The notes under the pieces: generated by a model
Database searches by the model: none
The model's input: only the letters and a program-made list of their open reading frames with translations
Told to the model about the DNA's origin: nothing
DNA from: Poecilobothrus nobilitatus
Lineage: Eukaryota; Arthropoda; Insecta; Diptera; Dolichopodidae
Direction: 5' to 3'
Assembly (NCBI GenBank): GCA_947095535.1
Contig: OX352773.1
Span: 3,906,001 to 3,970,000 of the forward strand
Length of the DNA: 64,000 bases
Translations under genes and position numbers: made by a program
Shown here: piece by piece, positions 50,796-62,780 of the stretch
Position numbering within the stretch: the first letter of the stretch is position 1
Layout: the number at the start of each line of letters is the position of its first letter

Positions 50796-51709
50796 CAGGG
50801 TGCTTAAAAATTATTTTTAAAATAAAAATTTAATAAGAAGTTGCATATTTAATCAAGGTAAGATAAAAATGAAAATGTCTAATTGGTGCGCTCTATACTT
50901 TCTTACATAATTGTATAATGATTTTATCCGTTTATTTTATGGTTTAATATGGCATTCACTGGTAAATTTGTGGTGTCAGTTTCAGAGCTTAAAACTTGAT
51001 TGTAATTTTTTTTTCTTTATAATATTTTATAAGTAAAATTTTTTTTTTTTTTTGCATTTCTAATTATTAATAAAAATATCTGACTAAATACAATCTAGGG
51101 TTTTTTTTAAAGCCAGTTTTTACATTTATATTCACACAACAAAAGTCACGCTGTTCGTCTCTTAATTGTAGCTACAACGCAACATGGTGCATGGTCTATA
51201 AAATACTCGTATATATATGAGATTTGAGGTTTTTTAATGAATTTTATTTTTGTTTTCGTTTTTTATTTAATCAATTTCAATTAAAAATTTTTATTTATCT
51301 CTCTCTCTCTCTCTCTCTCTAAATATAAAACGAATAACAAGATTTTATTTTAAATGGATTTTTTTAAATCTAGTATGATGATTCAAATCTTACAATTCTG
51401 TTAGAAATAATTTTTTTAACAGTATGTCCGCTAAAAAGGAAATTATATGTTTGAGAAAGATTTATGTTCAAAAAACATGATTTTGGTTTTGGAAATGTTT
51501 AGTTTCAAAAATTGCTCAATTAATAATTTAAAACCGCCTCATCTGCGTATAGCTTTAGTGTACCATTAAATTGCAAAAGAGTAATTTTATCAACTTAAAT
51601 TTTAAATAACTACGAAAAGTTTTGAAAAAAAAATTATCTAATTTTTATTTCATAGTCAATATTACATCATTCACTTAACATAAAAGGGAAATATGTCTGT
51701 GACACTCTG
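50796..51709. mobile_element. Possible decayed mariner-like element
   Basis: TACAGGGTGC at the left and the inverted TACAGAGTGT at the right match at 8 of 10 positions and resemble mariner-type ends. TA flanks both. The arms diverge beyond this and no transposase fragment is readable in between, so it could be coincidence. Confidence 0.22.
51299..51320. repeat. (TC)11 microsatellite
   Basis: An uninterrupted CT/TC dinucleotide tract, directly visible. Confidence 0.9.
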
Positions 51710-54231
51710 TAAAATACTGTATATATATATTTTTGTTTTTTTTTTATTATTTTTTAATGCATATTCATGTAAAACTATAAATTTACTCGAAAATTAACTT
51801 AAAAGAAAAATCAAAACCTTAAAAACTAAACAAAAAAAAAAAAGAAAATAAGAGAAAAGGTTAAGGTGCTGGTGATAATCATAATAATGATGATGATGAT
51901 AATGATTATGGAAAAAATGATGATAATAATGATGAAAGAATAGGTTATGCATTTATACATACAAACTAACAAATAAAATATATATTGTGCTTCAGTATTT
52001 ATGTTAATATATTATGCAATTTTTTAATATTATTATATGTTTGCATTCTGTCTTGTCTTCTCTTGTCCTGAATTGGTTGGTTTTGATTTGATTTTTCTTT
52101 TCTCTTTTATGTTTTTATGATGCTAAAGAAAAAAAAAAATAAATTTTGTCAGGTTGTTTGTAGAAACAAAAATAAAAGGAAAAAAATAAATAAATTTTAA
52201 TTTTATTTGTTAAATTAAAATGCTAGGCAAAAATATTTAAAATATATACATATTATTCGTATAAAATATATATCCATATACATACATATTACTGTGTGTA
52301 TATAGAAAAATTGCAAGCCCATATAGTTTTACATATACATATATAATATATAGTCATATAATATAAAATATAGATGTCATTTATTTTTTTTTACTTTAAG
52401 AAAGTTCAAATTTTTCAATTTTATAATTTTCTTTTTTTTTTTTACTTTGTGTTTTCTTTAGTTTTCTTTTTGTAAGTAAATTATAAAAAAAAAAAATATG
52501 TAAATTAGGAAAGTAAAAACATTATTTGTCATTTTATGAAAAAAAAAAAAAAAAATTAAAATAATCAAATATAATTTATAAAAAAAAAATTTTTTTTATA
52601 TTAAAAAAAAAAAAATTAAATTACTTACGCATAATGTCCGAATGTCCTTAAAAGGACTAAGTTTTCTTTTTTTATCTCTATTAAAACAAAAAAAATTGAT
52701 TTAAAAATATAATATATAAAAATAAAATATGATTATATACGTGCTACGTATACATACATAGGTAAATTAATACAGAAAACAAAAATATATTCTTTATATC
52801 TTATATTGGTCTATGGATTCTTTTTTTCTTTGCGAAAACCCTTTAATATGCACATTTCGACATACTATAAAAATATTTATAATATATATTTATGTATATG
52901 TTTCTAACAAAGAAAATATAATTAGAATGTCCTTAAAAATTAAAATTTATTAAAAAAAAAAAAATATTTATTTTTACATAAGAAAATTAATATTTAATTT
53001 TTTTTTTTGATAGCATGTATTTTGTTTTATAATTACGTTCTGTCCAATAGTCCAACGATTCAACAAAGATCATTTTAATAAAATTCATCTTTTGGATTTC
53101 TCACTTCCCTGCATTAAATGCGTGGCAATGAGAAATTGTCATTGATGAATAATTAATTAAATTTATTTTACAATTTCTTTGCTGTGGGTTGAAAGTATGA
53201 ATTGAAATTGTTTTTACATGTTATGTATATTTTTTTATGTTATATGTGTTTTTCCTTTTTTTTACACATTATTTCTCACTTATATTATTATATCAGACAT
53301 TACCTATGCTAACATTATTCTCTAACTTTTGTAATTTAGTCATTTTAGTTAAATTATAGCTAGACTAAATAGGGTTTCAGAGTTATAATCTTTCTTTATT
53401 TTTTCAAAATTAAATTTTGTTATTTACTTTTTCTTATTAACGAGCATAGTATAGCACATTTAAATGATAATAATGTTATGCTTGGTTTAACTGAAAGCCT
53501 TTGTCTCACTATGAGTTTTGGACTAAATGATTTTTCTATATAAAAAATTATAAATTTTGATCACAGCAATTGTGCAGTTGGAAGGTAATATTTTATAAAA
53601 GACACTACGAAATACAGACATCTAAATACACTTAGCTTTAAAGCCAAAATAATGGGATGAACAGCTTATGTCATATAATAATTTGGAAGTTTAATATGAC
53701 AAAGTGAATTTCTAAACCTTAATGATGATTTGATTTATAGAAAATATTTTACTCAAAATAAGGCACGTTATAAATGTCTTATATATAAATAAATATCCGC
53801 AAAAAAATAAATATAAAGTAATTATTGTAATTTTCAAAAAAATTATTTTTATTGTTTTTTAATATTCCGAAATAATAATAAAAAAAAATTGTTTTATCAT
53901 TGCTTGTATAACTTTTTTATTTAATATGATTTTATCTTTAATTAAAAATTTCTATAATTTGGAAAAAATAAAATATTATAATGCCTTTCTCAAAAAAAAA
54001 TTATTTTAATATTTTATCTATATGAAAAATTTTTAAATTTAAAAGTGACGTACATAATAACAAAAGAAAAAATATTTTTCAAATTTATTATAAACTTAAC
54101 TATAAACAAAATTAATTTTAAATTAGGATCCACAAAATTATCAAATTTTGTTATAAAAATTACTTCAAATAACAATTTTTGAAAATTCAAACCAAATGAA
54201 ATTCTTAATGTTGGATTGTAAATAATCAGAT

Positions 54232-54492
54232 TATGGCAAAGTGATTAGGTCGTCGGTTAGTTTATACCGTAATAATTAATATCGTAATATAAAAAATAAA
54301 TAATTACGGTATAAGATAATAGATGGCGCACAAATATAATTTTTGTACACCATAATCTTCTAAAATAGCTACAGTCAAGTTATCAACGGCTTAGTGAAAA
54401 TAATAATTATAGCAGAATCTTAGTTAAATAAGCGATTTAGTGGATTCCCTATATACTCCTCATATTATAGTCGTAAGGAAACGAAAAAACAA
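54232..54492 (+). mobile_element. SINE-A, tail type 3, second copy (internally deleted head)
   Basis: The head remnant TTATGGCAAAGTGATTAGGT aligns with box A of the 39-kb copy, but the box B half is missing. The body then follows: AAGATAATAGATGGCGCAC, ATAGCTACAGTC, ATCAACGGCTTAGTGAAA, GATTTAGTGGATTCC, CTATATACTC and TAAGGAAACGAAAAAAC. The minus-strand 38.6-39.0 kb copy has the same blocks in the same order, which fixes the family's body and 3' end. Confidence 0.75.
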
Positions 54493-55734
54493 AATCGATT
54501 AACAAACAAATAGGTAATAGCATAATTTTTCAAATAAAATATACAAAAACTTTTTTATTTCTGTCAGGAATTTCATAACTACAAGACAAATACTGTACAA
54601 AAAGACATATAGTTTTGGTTGACTATCAACTATATATATGTATATATAAAACCCAAATTCTAAAATCTCAATTATTTTATCATTAAAATTTCATCTATAA
54701 TTTACAATTTTCGAATTTTTTCATTAAAACAGTTTTTCCTCATTTCCTTGTAATTATTTTGTACTAGTGCCAAAGAAATTTGAATTTATATATGGTATTA
54801 TTACTTCGGATTTCAATAACAATAATTTTTCTGATTTTCTTTTTAACACAAAGGATATCAACAAATTTCCGGAAATTAATTCAATTAAAAATTAAATCAT
54901 TTTCATTTTATTTTCCTCTGATTTATTTTTTTTTTTTTTTTAATAAATTTATATAAAATTATTCCATTGTTTTCTCAATCTCTTCAATTTTGCTACCAGA
55001 TTGTTGTCATCATTATGATGAAAATTGACTTTCAACATAATTTTTGGTTTTTTTATGCTTTTTTTTTTGTTCTTTTTTTGTTGTAGGCATTTTCCAAAAG
55101 GATAATATCACATTATATCATTTAATAAACAAAAATAAGAATAACTTATGTAATAAAAAAAAAAAAAAAATTTTTAATACAAGAGAAATTGTAAAAAACT
55201 TTGAAATATACATACAAAGAATCAACTGAAAATCATAACACATTTCACGCAATTTAATTTACTAAAAATTATTGCTTGCTGATGAATTTAAAAACAAATT
55301 ACAAAAAAAAAAAATATACAAAAATATAAAAAAAAAAAAAAATATTTAAAATTGTTGAATTCGAACACTTTTTTAATTATATGAAGTATGAAGGAAATCA
55401 AAATGAACCACCAACGAATAAAAATTTAAACGAAGTTCATATTCAAATTTACCGAATCAAAAAAATACAATAAGTAACAAAAAAAAAATTTTTTTCTCTC
55501 ATTATTTAACGGCTAACTCCGAAAACTGGTTATCCATAAATTTTTTTATATCAGTCTCTAATTTTCAAATAAATGTTCGCCTGATATTAAAAATTATATG
55601 AAACGATAAAACAATCAACAAAATAAATTAAAATAATTTATTTTAAAATATGAAGTAAAAGCTTGTTTTAGTTATAACGTTAATAGAAATAAAAACAAAT
55701 CAAACAATGTAGAGCTAAAAAAAAGTCTAATACC
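54493..55734. other. A/T-rich non-coding block
   Basis: No gene. The open frame at 55,044-55,229 is low-complexity. Dense A runs near 55,150-55,340. Confidence 0.55.
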
Positions 55735-56830
55735 ACATTGTTCTGTATATAGCTATAGGGAGACACAATGCCCAAATATTGTTACGAAAGTATGTCCAAC
55801 CATCAGTGGAACACAATACCTCAAACAAAATTTGCCGTTATAGCATACCTAAAATATCGCACCAGCTATGGAACACAACGCTACAAAAAACTTTAGGGTT
55901 TGATGACGCACTAAATATCGTTTTTCTTTTTATTTAATGTCAGAAAATTTATATATATTAATATGTAAAATTCTGTATTATTAGGCATTTTATAATCGGT
56001 TACAAAATCAAAAATATACACTTTTTTCTAGAATATGTATTTAATCCTGATTTTGTATATAACTATATAAAATCGCTCCTAATTTAGAATATCGCATATA
56101 CATATATGGCTTCTTTTTTTTTTTTTTTTTAAAAAAAAAAAAGCGTTAAGCAGAGAAGACTGGAGACTTCAAGTGGAAGCCCTATGCTCCCTAGTGGAGT
56201 AACAGGAAAAAAACAAAAAAAAAAAATATATACATATATGGATACATAAATATTCTGGAAAAATATAATACCCTGATCTTGAATCCAACTCTAAAATTCT
56301 TCAGAATTTTACATTTATATATATATATATGTATATACATATAACCCCCGCCAAACAAATGATTAAAACCCTGATTTTGAAACCAATTATAAAATATCTC
56401 CAAATTATTTTTCTTACATACATATTTTAATTACAAAGCTTTTGAAATAGTGGAGACTTCTAAACGCTTTTTACTATTTTTTAACAAGAATTTAAATGTT
56501 TTATAATATATATTATATGGTTGAGATATAATTAATAAATTTAAGTTGTTTATCTAACCGAAAGTATTATTTTTAATACTAGTTTTTAATTTATTTCTGA
56601 TTTTTTTCAGTTGGATCATATTATCCTAAATTTGGGCATTTTGTTCCATTTTGATGGATCGTAACATTAAAAAACAACAAAAATTATTATGGTGTTTGGT
56701 CCCATCAATTTATAGGTATTCTGACTCAAAGCTAATGGGACATTATTCCCAAACTAAATTTGGGCATTATGTTCCACCACTGGTGTGCCATAACAGCTAA
56801 AGTTATAATGGCCCGGAGTTTTATAACTTG
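55735..56830. mobile_element. Fold-back element with repeated GGAACANAATGCCC motif
   Basis: The left end carries GACACAATGCCCAAATATTG (about 55,762), then GTGGAACACAATACC and ATGGAACACAACGC. The right end carries the complement twice: AAATTTGGGCATTTTGTTCC (about 56,629) and AAATTTGGGCATTATGTTCC (about 56,757). Outer sequences also pair roughly (ATAGCTATAGGG with the complement of CCATAACAGCTAA). This suggests a ~1.1-kb non-autonomous DNA element with long imperfect inverted ends. The interior holds tandem units shared with 34.0-34.5 kb. No coding capacity. Confidence 0.5.
55985..56460. repeat. Diverged tandem units related to the 34-kb array
   Basis: Units near 56,043 (AATCCTGATTTTG ... CGCTCCTAATTTA), 56,269 (CCTGATCTTGAATCCAACTC) and 56,370 (ACCCTGATTTTGAAACCAAT, then ACATACATATTTTAAT). 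An inverted piece lies at about 55,987 (TTATAATCGGTTACAAAATC). They match the 34-kb unit, including the CCCCC-CAAAC block (here CCCCCGCCAAAC). Confidence 0.5.
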
Positions 56831-57911
56831 TCGCCAGCTAAAGAATCATTCTCTTAGCGGCTGAAAAGAAACAATTAGCTTTCATAAAACCGTTTTTTAT
56901 TTTTTTTGTTATTTACTGTACTATTTAAAAGAATAATAAACAGAGTATAATAATATGTAGTTCTTTTGTAAAACATGTTATTTTTAACCAATAAAGTACC
57001 ATTATAAGCTTGTTGAATTTTTATTAATTTTATTTTATTCTTTTCTTTAAATTGTTTACTTTTTAAAGGAAAAAAAAAAAATTTTTTAAAATAGCTGATG
57101 TTTCGAAACTTTAATTTTGAAAATTTCAATTTTAGTCGAAGTTTTATATTGTCTACAACTTCATTTTAGAAAATTAAATTTTTTCTTTTTTGCATATACC
57201 TACAGTAATTAATTATTATTATTTATACAATAAAATAATGGACTTAAAAGATCACAATCAGAACCTCTAGAAAGTTTAATAAAAAATTTAAAGATAAATT
57301 CAAATAATTTTTGAAAAATACTTGAAATGAAAATTCGAAATTTATTGTTTTGCAAATATGTATTTAATAATTATGATACAATAATAATTAAAGAGAACAT
57401 TACATTTAATCGGAATAATCTGTCAAGTTCAGTAAACAGGACATCCAACATAATGTCAAAGGAAACATCTTATAAATGAAAAACAAAACAAAACTCCAGC
57501 CCAATTCCAATAATTTGTATTGTATTTAAAAGTCAACGATATTTATTTGATTCAATCATCACTTTATTAAAATTCCATTTTATTTTATTTTTTTTTAATG
57601 TGCGTATCCTGTTAAACCACGCATTCACCTACAATAATATACAAACACAATAATAATTTATATACATAGGTATTATATACAAATTATTGTAAAAAGAAAA
57701 ACACTGGTATCAGATTAAAAATCATTTAAAAACAAACAAAACGGCGAACATTATTAAAATTCAGTTTTCTCACCTATTTTAAGGTTTTTTTTTTTTGACT
57801 AAATAAATTGGTATTTTAATAACTGTCCATCTGAATCAACACTGACTTTGTATAATTTATTTAATAATGGAAAATTCTGGAGTTAATTATTTTTAAAAGC
57901 ATTCTCCAAAT
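56831..57911. other. A/T-rich non-coding block
   Basis: No gene or clear repeat. The minus-strand open frame at 56,875-57,129 is Lys/Asn/Tyr-rich and rejected. Confidence 0.55.
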
Positions 57912-58053
57912 TATTATTTATTTATTTCCTATATATGTGACAAGGACATTACATTGCCTTCCCTTCTCAAGTGTGGCTCTAAATGTCGAAAAGAGGATTT
58001 ATTCTTACGATGTGTGTGGGATGTATGCAAAACCACTAGGCGAACGAAACCCC
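57912..58053 (-). mobile_element. SINE-B copy 4, internally deleted
   Basis: On the minus strand it starts GGGGTTTCGTTCGCCTAGTGG, then jumps to CCCACACACATCGTAAGAAT. It continues CGACATTTAGAGCCACACTT, GGGAAGGCAATGTAATGTCC and ends in an AAAT-type tail. About 40 bp including most of box B are missing compared with copies 1-3. TSDs are poor (ATTCTCC against ATTTCTC). The open frame at 57,937-58,119 is this repeat, not a gene. Confidence 0.75.
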
Positions 58054-59715
58054 ATTTCTCAAGAAGAGAAGAGAAGAAATCAAGAAGAGAATAAATCAGA
58101 ATTACAATGTGGATTATAAATGTTAGCCTAAACTGAAAATTTTTAAATCACACAAAGTTCTTTCTTCAAAATGAAATTCTAAATGTCATTGGGAGCCAAA
58201 GTTTCACCGTATTTAACACAATTCTCAAGCAGTCAAAATTACCATTATAATCGTATAACGGTAACAATTTTACTTTTATTATTTTTTTTTCTTTATTTTC
58301 ACCCAATGGTTCTTTTAATCGTTATGAATTCGGTATCATATTCAACATCAGTCCGATGTGATCACACATTATTTGTTTATTATATACCTACTTTTCATTA
58401 TATTATTATGTATACTGTATTATAAATCATATATATATATATATAGTATGAGAAATTAACAATAAAATAACTGTATAATTATGGAGAAAATGTATCCTAT
58501 AAATCCTTATGAATGTCATCAGTTAAATTAATTATATATAGGAACTTATGTTATAGGACCAGTTGACTTCGAAAATTTATGCTAAAAATAATGATAATAA
58601 AAAATTTTACATTTCATTGAATTTCATTCTAGGAGAGGGACAGGAAATGTGATTTTCACAATTTCATAATTGGTTCTAAAAGATTTAATATAAAAATTAA
58701 TTTTGTAAAAAATAAAAAAAAAATTCAAAATTATTTAAATTTAATTGCATTCAGTTATACTTAAAAAAAAAACAAAATACCATATTATAACAATTAAAAA
58801 ATTATTCAAAAACAGAGCGGATCCAAGTAGTAATTAGCGTTTTTATATAATTTGTTGAACGAAAAGAAAGAAAAAAATCAAAAATAACTATTTACTATAT
58901 TAATATAAGCCCACACCAGATTTTATAAAAATTACTCAACATATTAAAATATTTCACCGTATGTTTTAATCTTTATATGAGATTTATATACTCGTAGATA
59001 TTTGAAAAAGGATTTTAATTATTTATTTTGTTAATTGTTTCATTTCTGATTTTAACTGTGGAATTTTTGAATAGTGGACTAAAATGGATTATCTGATTTT
59101 TTTTTTTATAATAAAATAAAAATGAAATTTATAAGTACAGAATTTTATTAATTTTTTTTGTGGGTTCTCATGAAGATAAATATGTAATTCTTTTTACATT
59201 ATATTTTTTCAATTTTACGCAATTTTATTGTAATTTATAATAGTCATATATAAGTTATTATACTCTAAAATTAAGTATAATATCCTTATCATATCTTTTT
59301 TTAATTAATTTATTTATCATTTTATATACAGCTCTTTATTATTATAATATATAGGTACCATTTCTACTATAGCTTTACACACAAATTAAATTTATTAATT
59401 TTTATTGCACAAACTAATTAAAGATCCTCTATAAGATTAAAGTTTATATTAAAAATGTAAATAGTTTACCAAAAATTTGTTGAAAATAAAAATAAATTAA
59501 TTATACCAAATAAATATTTTTAGAGTCAGCTTCATTCATATTCATCTTAACTCTAAAAATGATAGAATATAATGCCTTGAAATAATGCCAAAAGATAAAA
59601 GACCGAATCGACTTTATTTCCTTTCATAAAGTCGAAATCGCGATTTTTTTTCAAAATTTGGTCTTGTTACCTTTTCCACAGAAAAACAAGTAAATGTAAC
59701 AGTAAGTCGATGCAA
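58054..59715. other. A/T-rich non-coding block
   Basis: No gene supported. The open frame at 58,183-58,425 has no recognisable domain. An (AT)n tract at about 58,428-58,446. Confidence 0.5.
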
Positions 59716-61301
59716 CCGACTTATTAATACCCTACACCTGAATAATTCGAATTAAATTAAAAATCCATAAGTGTTTTTGGCAGCTGCTTGAACTTCTTCC
59801 CTTTTCTGTCTTATTCAACTCGAATTTGAAGAACGTAAAAGAGGCATCCGCTTGGGATATGCTTGACACCCTTGTATAAAATTTTAAGTTTCTATCTTAA
59901 TTATTTTCGAAGATTGGTAGTCCTTGGGAGGTTTGTGTCAGCTACCCGAATTGCCACTCCAATTCATCGAATCCATCTCAGGAACATAAAGAAAACTTGC
60001 CAGAACACCATTCTATTAAATTTAAAGGTTCTACTTTTGTTGGTTTTGGAGATATGCTCGTTGCTCTTGTGCTCGTCCGGAAGTTTCCAAAATACGAACC
60101 CATGGTTCAAATTCTTTCAAATGTCAGTTTCCAATTTTACAGAAAAGGAAACATAACAGAACACCTTTGTACTAAAAATAAAAGTTCTATCTTTGTTGGT
60201 TGTAGAGATATACTCGTTTGCTCTGGGGCTCGTCCGGAAGCTTCCAAGATTTGAACCCATGGACCAAATCCTCACAAATTTCAGAAACATAAATCAAACA
60301 TGAAGGAACATCATTCTGCCTAATTTAAAGGTTATATCTTTGTTGCATTTGGAGATAATATCATTTGCTCTGAGGCTCGTTCGGAAGCTTTCAAAATCCG
60401 AACCCAACGACCAAATCCTCTCAAATTTCAGAGGCCTAAATCATACATGAAAGAACACCATTATGCCAAAAGTAAAGGTTATATCTTTATTGGTTTTGGA
60501 GATAATCTCATTTGCTCTGGGGCTCGTTCGGAAGTTTCCAAAATACGAACCCATGGTTCAAATTCTTTCAAATGTCAGTTTCCAATTTTACAGAAAAGGA
60601 AACATAACAGAACACCTTTGTACTAAAAATAAAAGTTCTATCTTTGTTGGTTGTGGAGAAAAAAAATCGTTTGCTCTGGGGCTCGTCCGGAAGCTTCCAA
60701 GATTCGAATCCACGGTTCAAATTCTTTCAAATTTAAACCCATGACCAAATCCTCTCAAATTTCAGAGGCCTAAATCAAACATGAAAAAACACCATTCGGC
60801 CAAATTTAAAGGTTATATATTTGTTGGTTTTGGAGATAATCTCATTTGCTCTGGTGCTCGTTCGGAAGCTTCCAAAATCCAAACCCATGGACCAAATCCT
60901 CTTAAATTCTCAGAGACATAAATCGAACGGGAAGAAACATCATTGTACAAAATTTGAAGGTTTTATCTTTGTTGCTTTTGGAGATAATCTCGTTTGCTCC
61001 AGAATCATTCGGAAGCTTCCAGAATCCGAACCCATGGACGGATTTTGTCCAGATTCGAACTTAGCCTTTCTTTCGTAATTAGTAACCTACTATATAAATT
61101 TCATCAAGATAGCATCATTATTTTTTGAGTTATCGTGCGTACGGACGGACGGACATCGCTAAATCGACTCCGGCGGTGATCCTGATTCAGAATATATATA
61201 CATGTCTATACCTAACTCGCTTCCTTTTGGTGGTTACAAACACCATACCAAAGTTAATATATCCTATACTTTAGGTGTAGGGTATAATAAAGTCCAATCG
61301 G
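59716..61301 (+). mobile_element. T2: non-autonomous TIR element with ~147-bp tandem repeats
   Basis: A ~1.6-kb island of balanced composition. ATACCCTACACCT (59,727-59,739) is perfectly inverted at 61,273-61,285. Looser pairing continues outward (CCGACTTATTA against ATAATAAAGTCCAATCGG). The order is left TIR; a leader with CAGCTACCCGAATTG (shared with T1's CAGCTACCCGAATCTG); about seven tandem units; then the 3' module. That module runs from GAGTTATCGTGCG (61,127) through ACGGACGGACGGACATCG, CTAAATCGACTC and GGTTACAAACACC to the right TIR. No transposase. Plus-strand open frames at 59,863-60,156, 59,997-60,254, 60,463-60,744 and 60,821-61,078 are repeat units read through and repeat each other's peptides. 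Confidence 0.75.
60025..61045 (+). repeat. Seven tandem units, period ~147 bp, with 451-bp higher-order copy
   Basis: The landmark GCTCGT(C/T)CGGAAG lies at 60,071, 60,228, 60,375, 60,522, 60,681 and 60,856, with a variant (ATCATTCGGAAGC) near 61,003. Spacings are 157, 147, 147, 159, 175 and 147 bp. The block around 60,040-60,245 recurs almost unchanged at 60,490-60,700 (offset 451 bp, three monomers). This indicates unequal exchange in three-unit steps. Confidence 0.8.
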
Positions 61302-62780
61302 TTTTATTATAGTAAATTGTTATAGTAAATGTTATTAACATTATGAAAAATCTACTTTATATCCTTTTGTCAAATATTATATATCTAACTTGTTTCGTTT
61401 TGTATTCAGAATCTGCAGTTTGTTCCACTTATTCTAAAATGTTTCCTTATTATCTACTTTTCAGAAGTTTTTAAAATTGAATGTCTGATGGTTTAGGATT
61501 GTTTATGAACATTTGTATACGGACATATTACTTTTGCTGAAGGATTAATTAAAACAAATTGAGGTGAAGCTAAAGAAATTTATGGTAAATTTCTCTAAAA
61601 AGGTAAAATGCATATTATTTGGAAAAGAAATAACGAAAGAAAACTCGACTTCTTCTCCTTTTTATTCTCAACATTATGAAAAATATACTAATGTTTTGCA
61701 CAGAATCAGCACTGTACTCATCAGGTTTGTATAAACTTGTGAAATGTCGAAAAGATAGGTATCAATTTTCTTCAAATATAAATCAATTGCTGCAGTTACA
61801 ATAAACATTATTTTCTATATGTATTCAAATATAAGAAACAACAACAAAAAATTTCTATGTAAATGTATTCCAATCTACTATCACTGCGATATAAAAACAA
61901 CTAACTTTAAAATATATTTTATATAAAATATATTCAAAATTACAAGATACAAACTGAATTTTTGATATGATTACATAATTGGATATATTTTGGTTAATAT
62001 TTCATAAAGAAAACTTCCCAAATGAAAATTGGTAAAAATTGCTAATAATAATAATACAAAAATATCTTTAAGGTATGAAATTTTTCCAAGCACGGGAATG
62101 TGTAAAGATGAAAGTTTTAGTTAAAACTAAAAGTTGATCAATTTCTACACGCGTATACAATGATTACTTTCATTGTTACTATTTGAATTAATTTCCTAAT
62201 AATTAACTTTTAAAGTAGCATTTCTGAATGATGGCTACCGCTCATTCTATTCTCACAGTTAACTAATTAAAGAAATAATAATGAATTTCTTTTTTATTAT
62301 CAATCAATTTTTAAAACAAAATCAGCTACCTCCACCACAGGACCGACTGCAACTACACGAAAAGTACAATGCCAAAATTTATAGATTTTTAGACAAAGCA
62401 AAATAACTTCTAATAATTTAACAACATTTTGTTTTTCTCAATAATAATAATAAGAAATGAAATCGTAAAACTACATGTGCTTTCATTCATACATCCATTT
62501 ACATTATTATGTAATATACATGATTTTTTTTTCATTCAAAAATATTAGAAATAAAAAATTATAAAAACTGTAAACAAAATACAAAACAAACATTAGATTA
62601 ATATTGAATCTGCTAAAAAAAATGTTACCGTTTAAATTTTACGACATCAAAATTTTAAATATCAACAAACGACATTTTTTTAGAGATATATTAAAAAAAA
62701 ATTGTTCATATAAAATTCATATGGCTATGCACTATGAATGAAATTTGGACTTGGAAAAAAAAAATTAAATAAAAGTTAAA
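61302..62780. other. A/T-rich non-coding block
   Basis: No gene or clear repeat recognised. Confidence 0.5.

Larger units (their letters stand above)
49671..54231. other. A/T-rich non-coding block
   Basis: Mostly homopolymers, with dense A/T runs at 50,620-50,720 and 52,480-52,620. It holds (TC)11 at 51,299-51,320 and (GAT)n at about 51,887-51,903, plus a weak mariner-like candidate listed separately. No gene seen. Confidence 0.5.

Noticed and set aside
50796..51709. Full mariner element
   Set aside because: Only about 10 bp of end similarity and no transposase remnant, so it is kept only as a low-confidence feature.
57937..58119. 60-codon open frame starting MTRTLHCLPF
   Set aside because: Most of it is the minus-strand SINE-B copy read on the wrong strand.
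16859..61045. CRISPR-like arrays
   Set aside because: Repeat periods of 117-700 bp, diverged repeats and no unique spacers. Context is eukaryotic transposon DNA.
59863..61078. Family of related small proteins (four plus-strand frames sharing peptides)
   Set aside because: The peptides repeat because the DNA is a ~147-bp tandem array. Frames shift between units and there is no conserved start.
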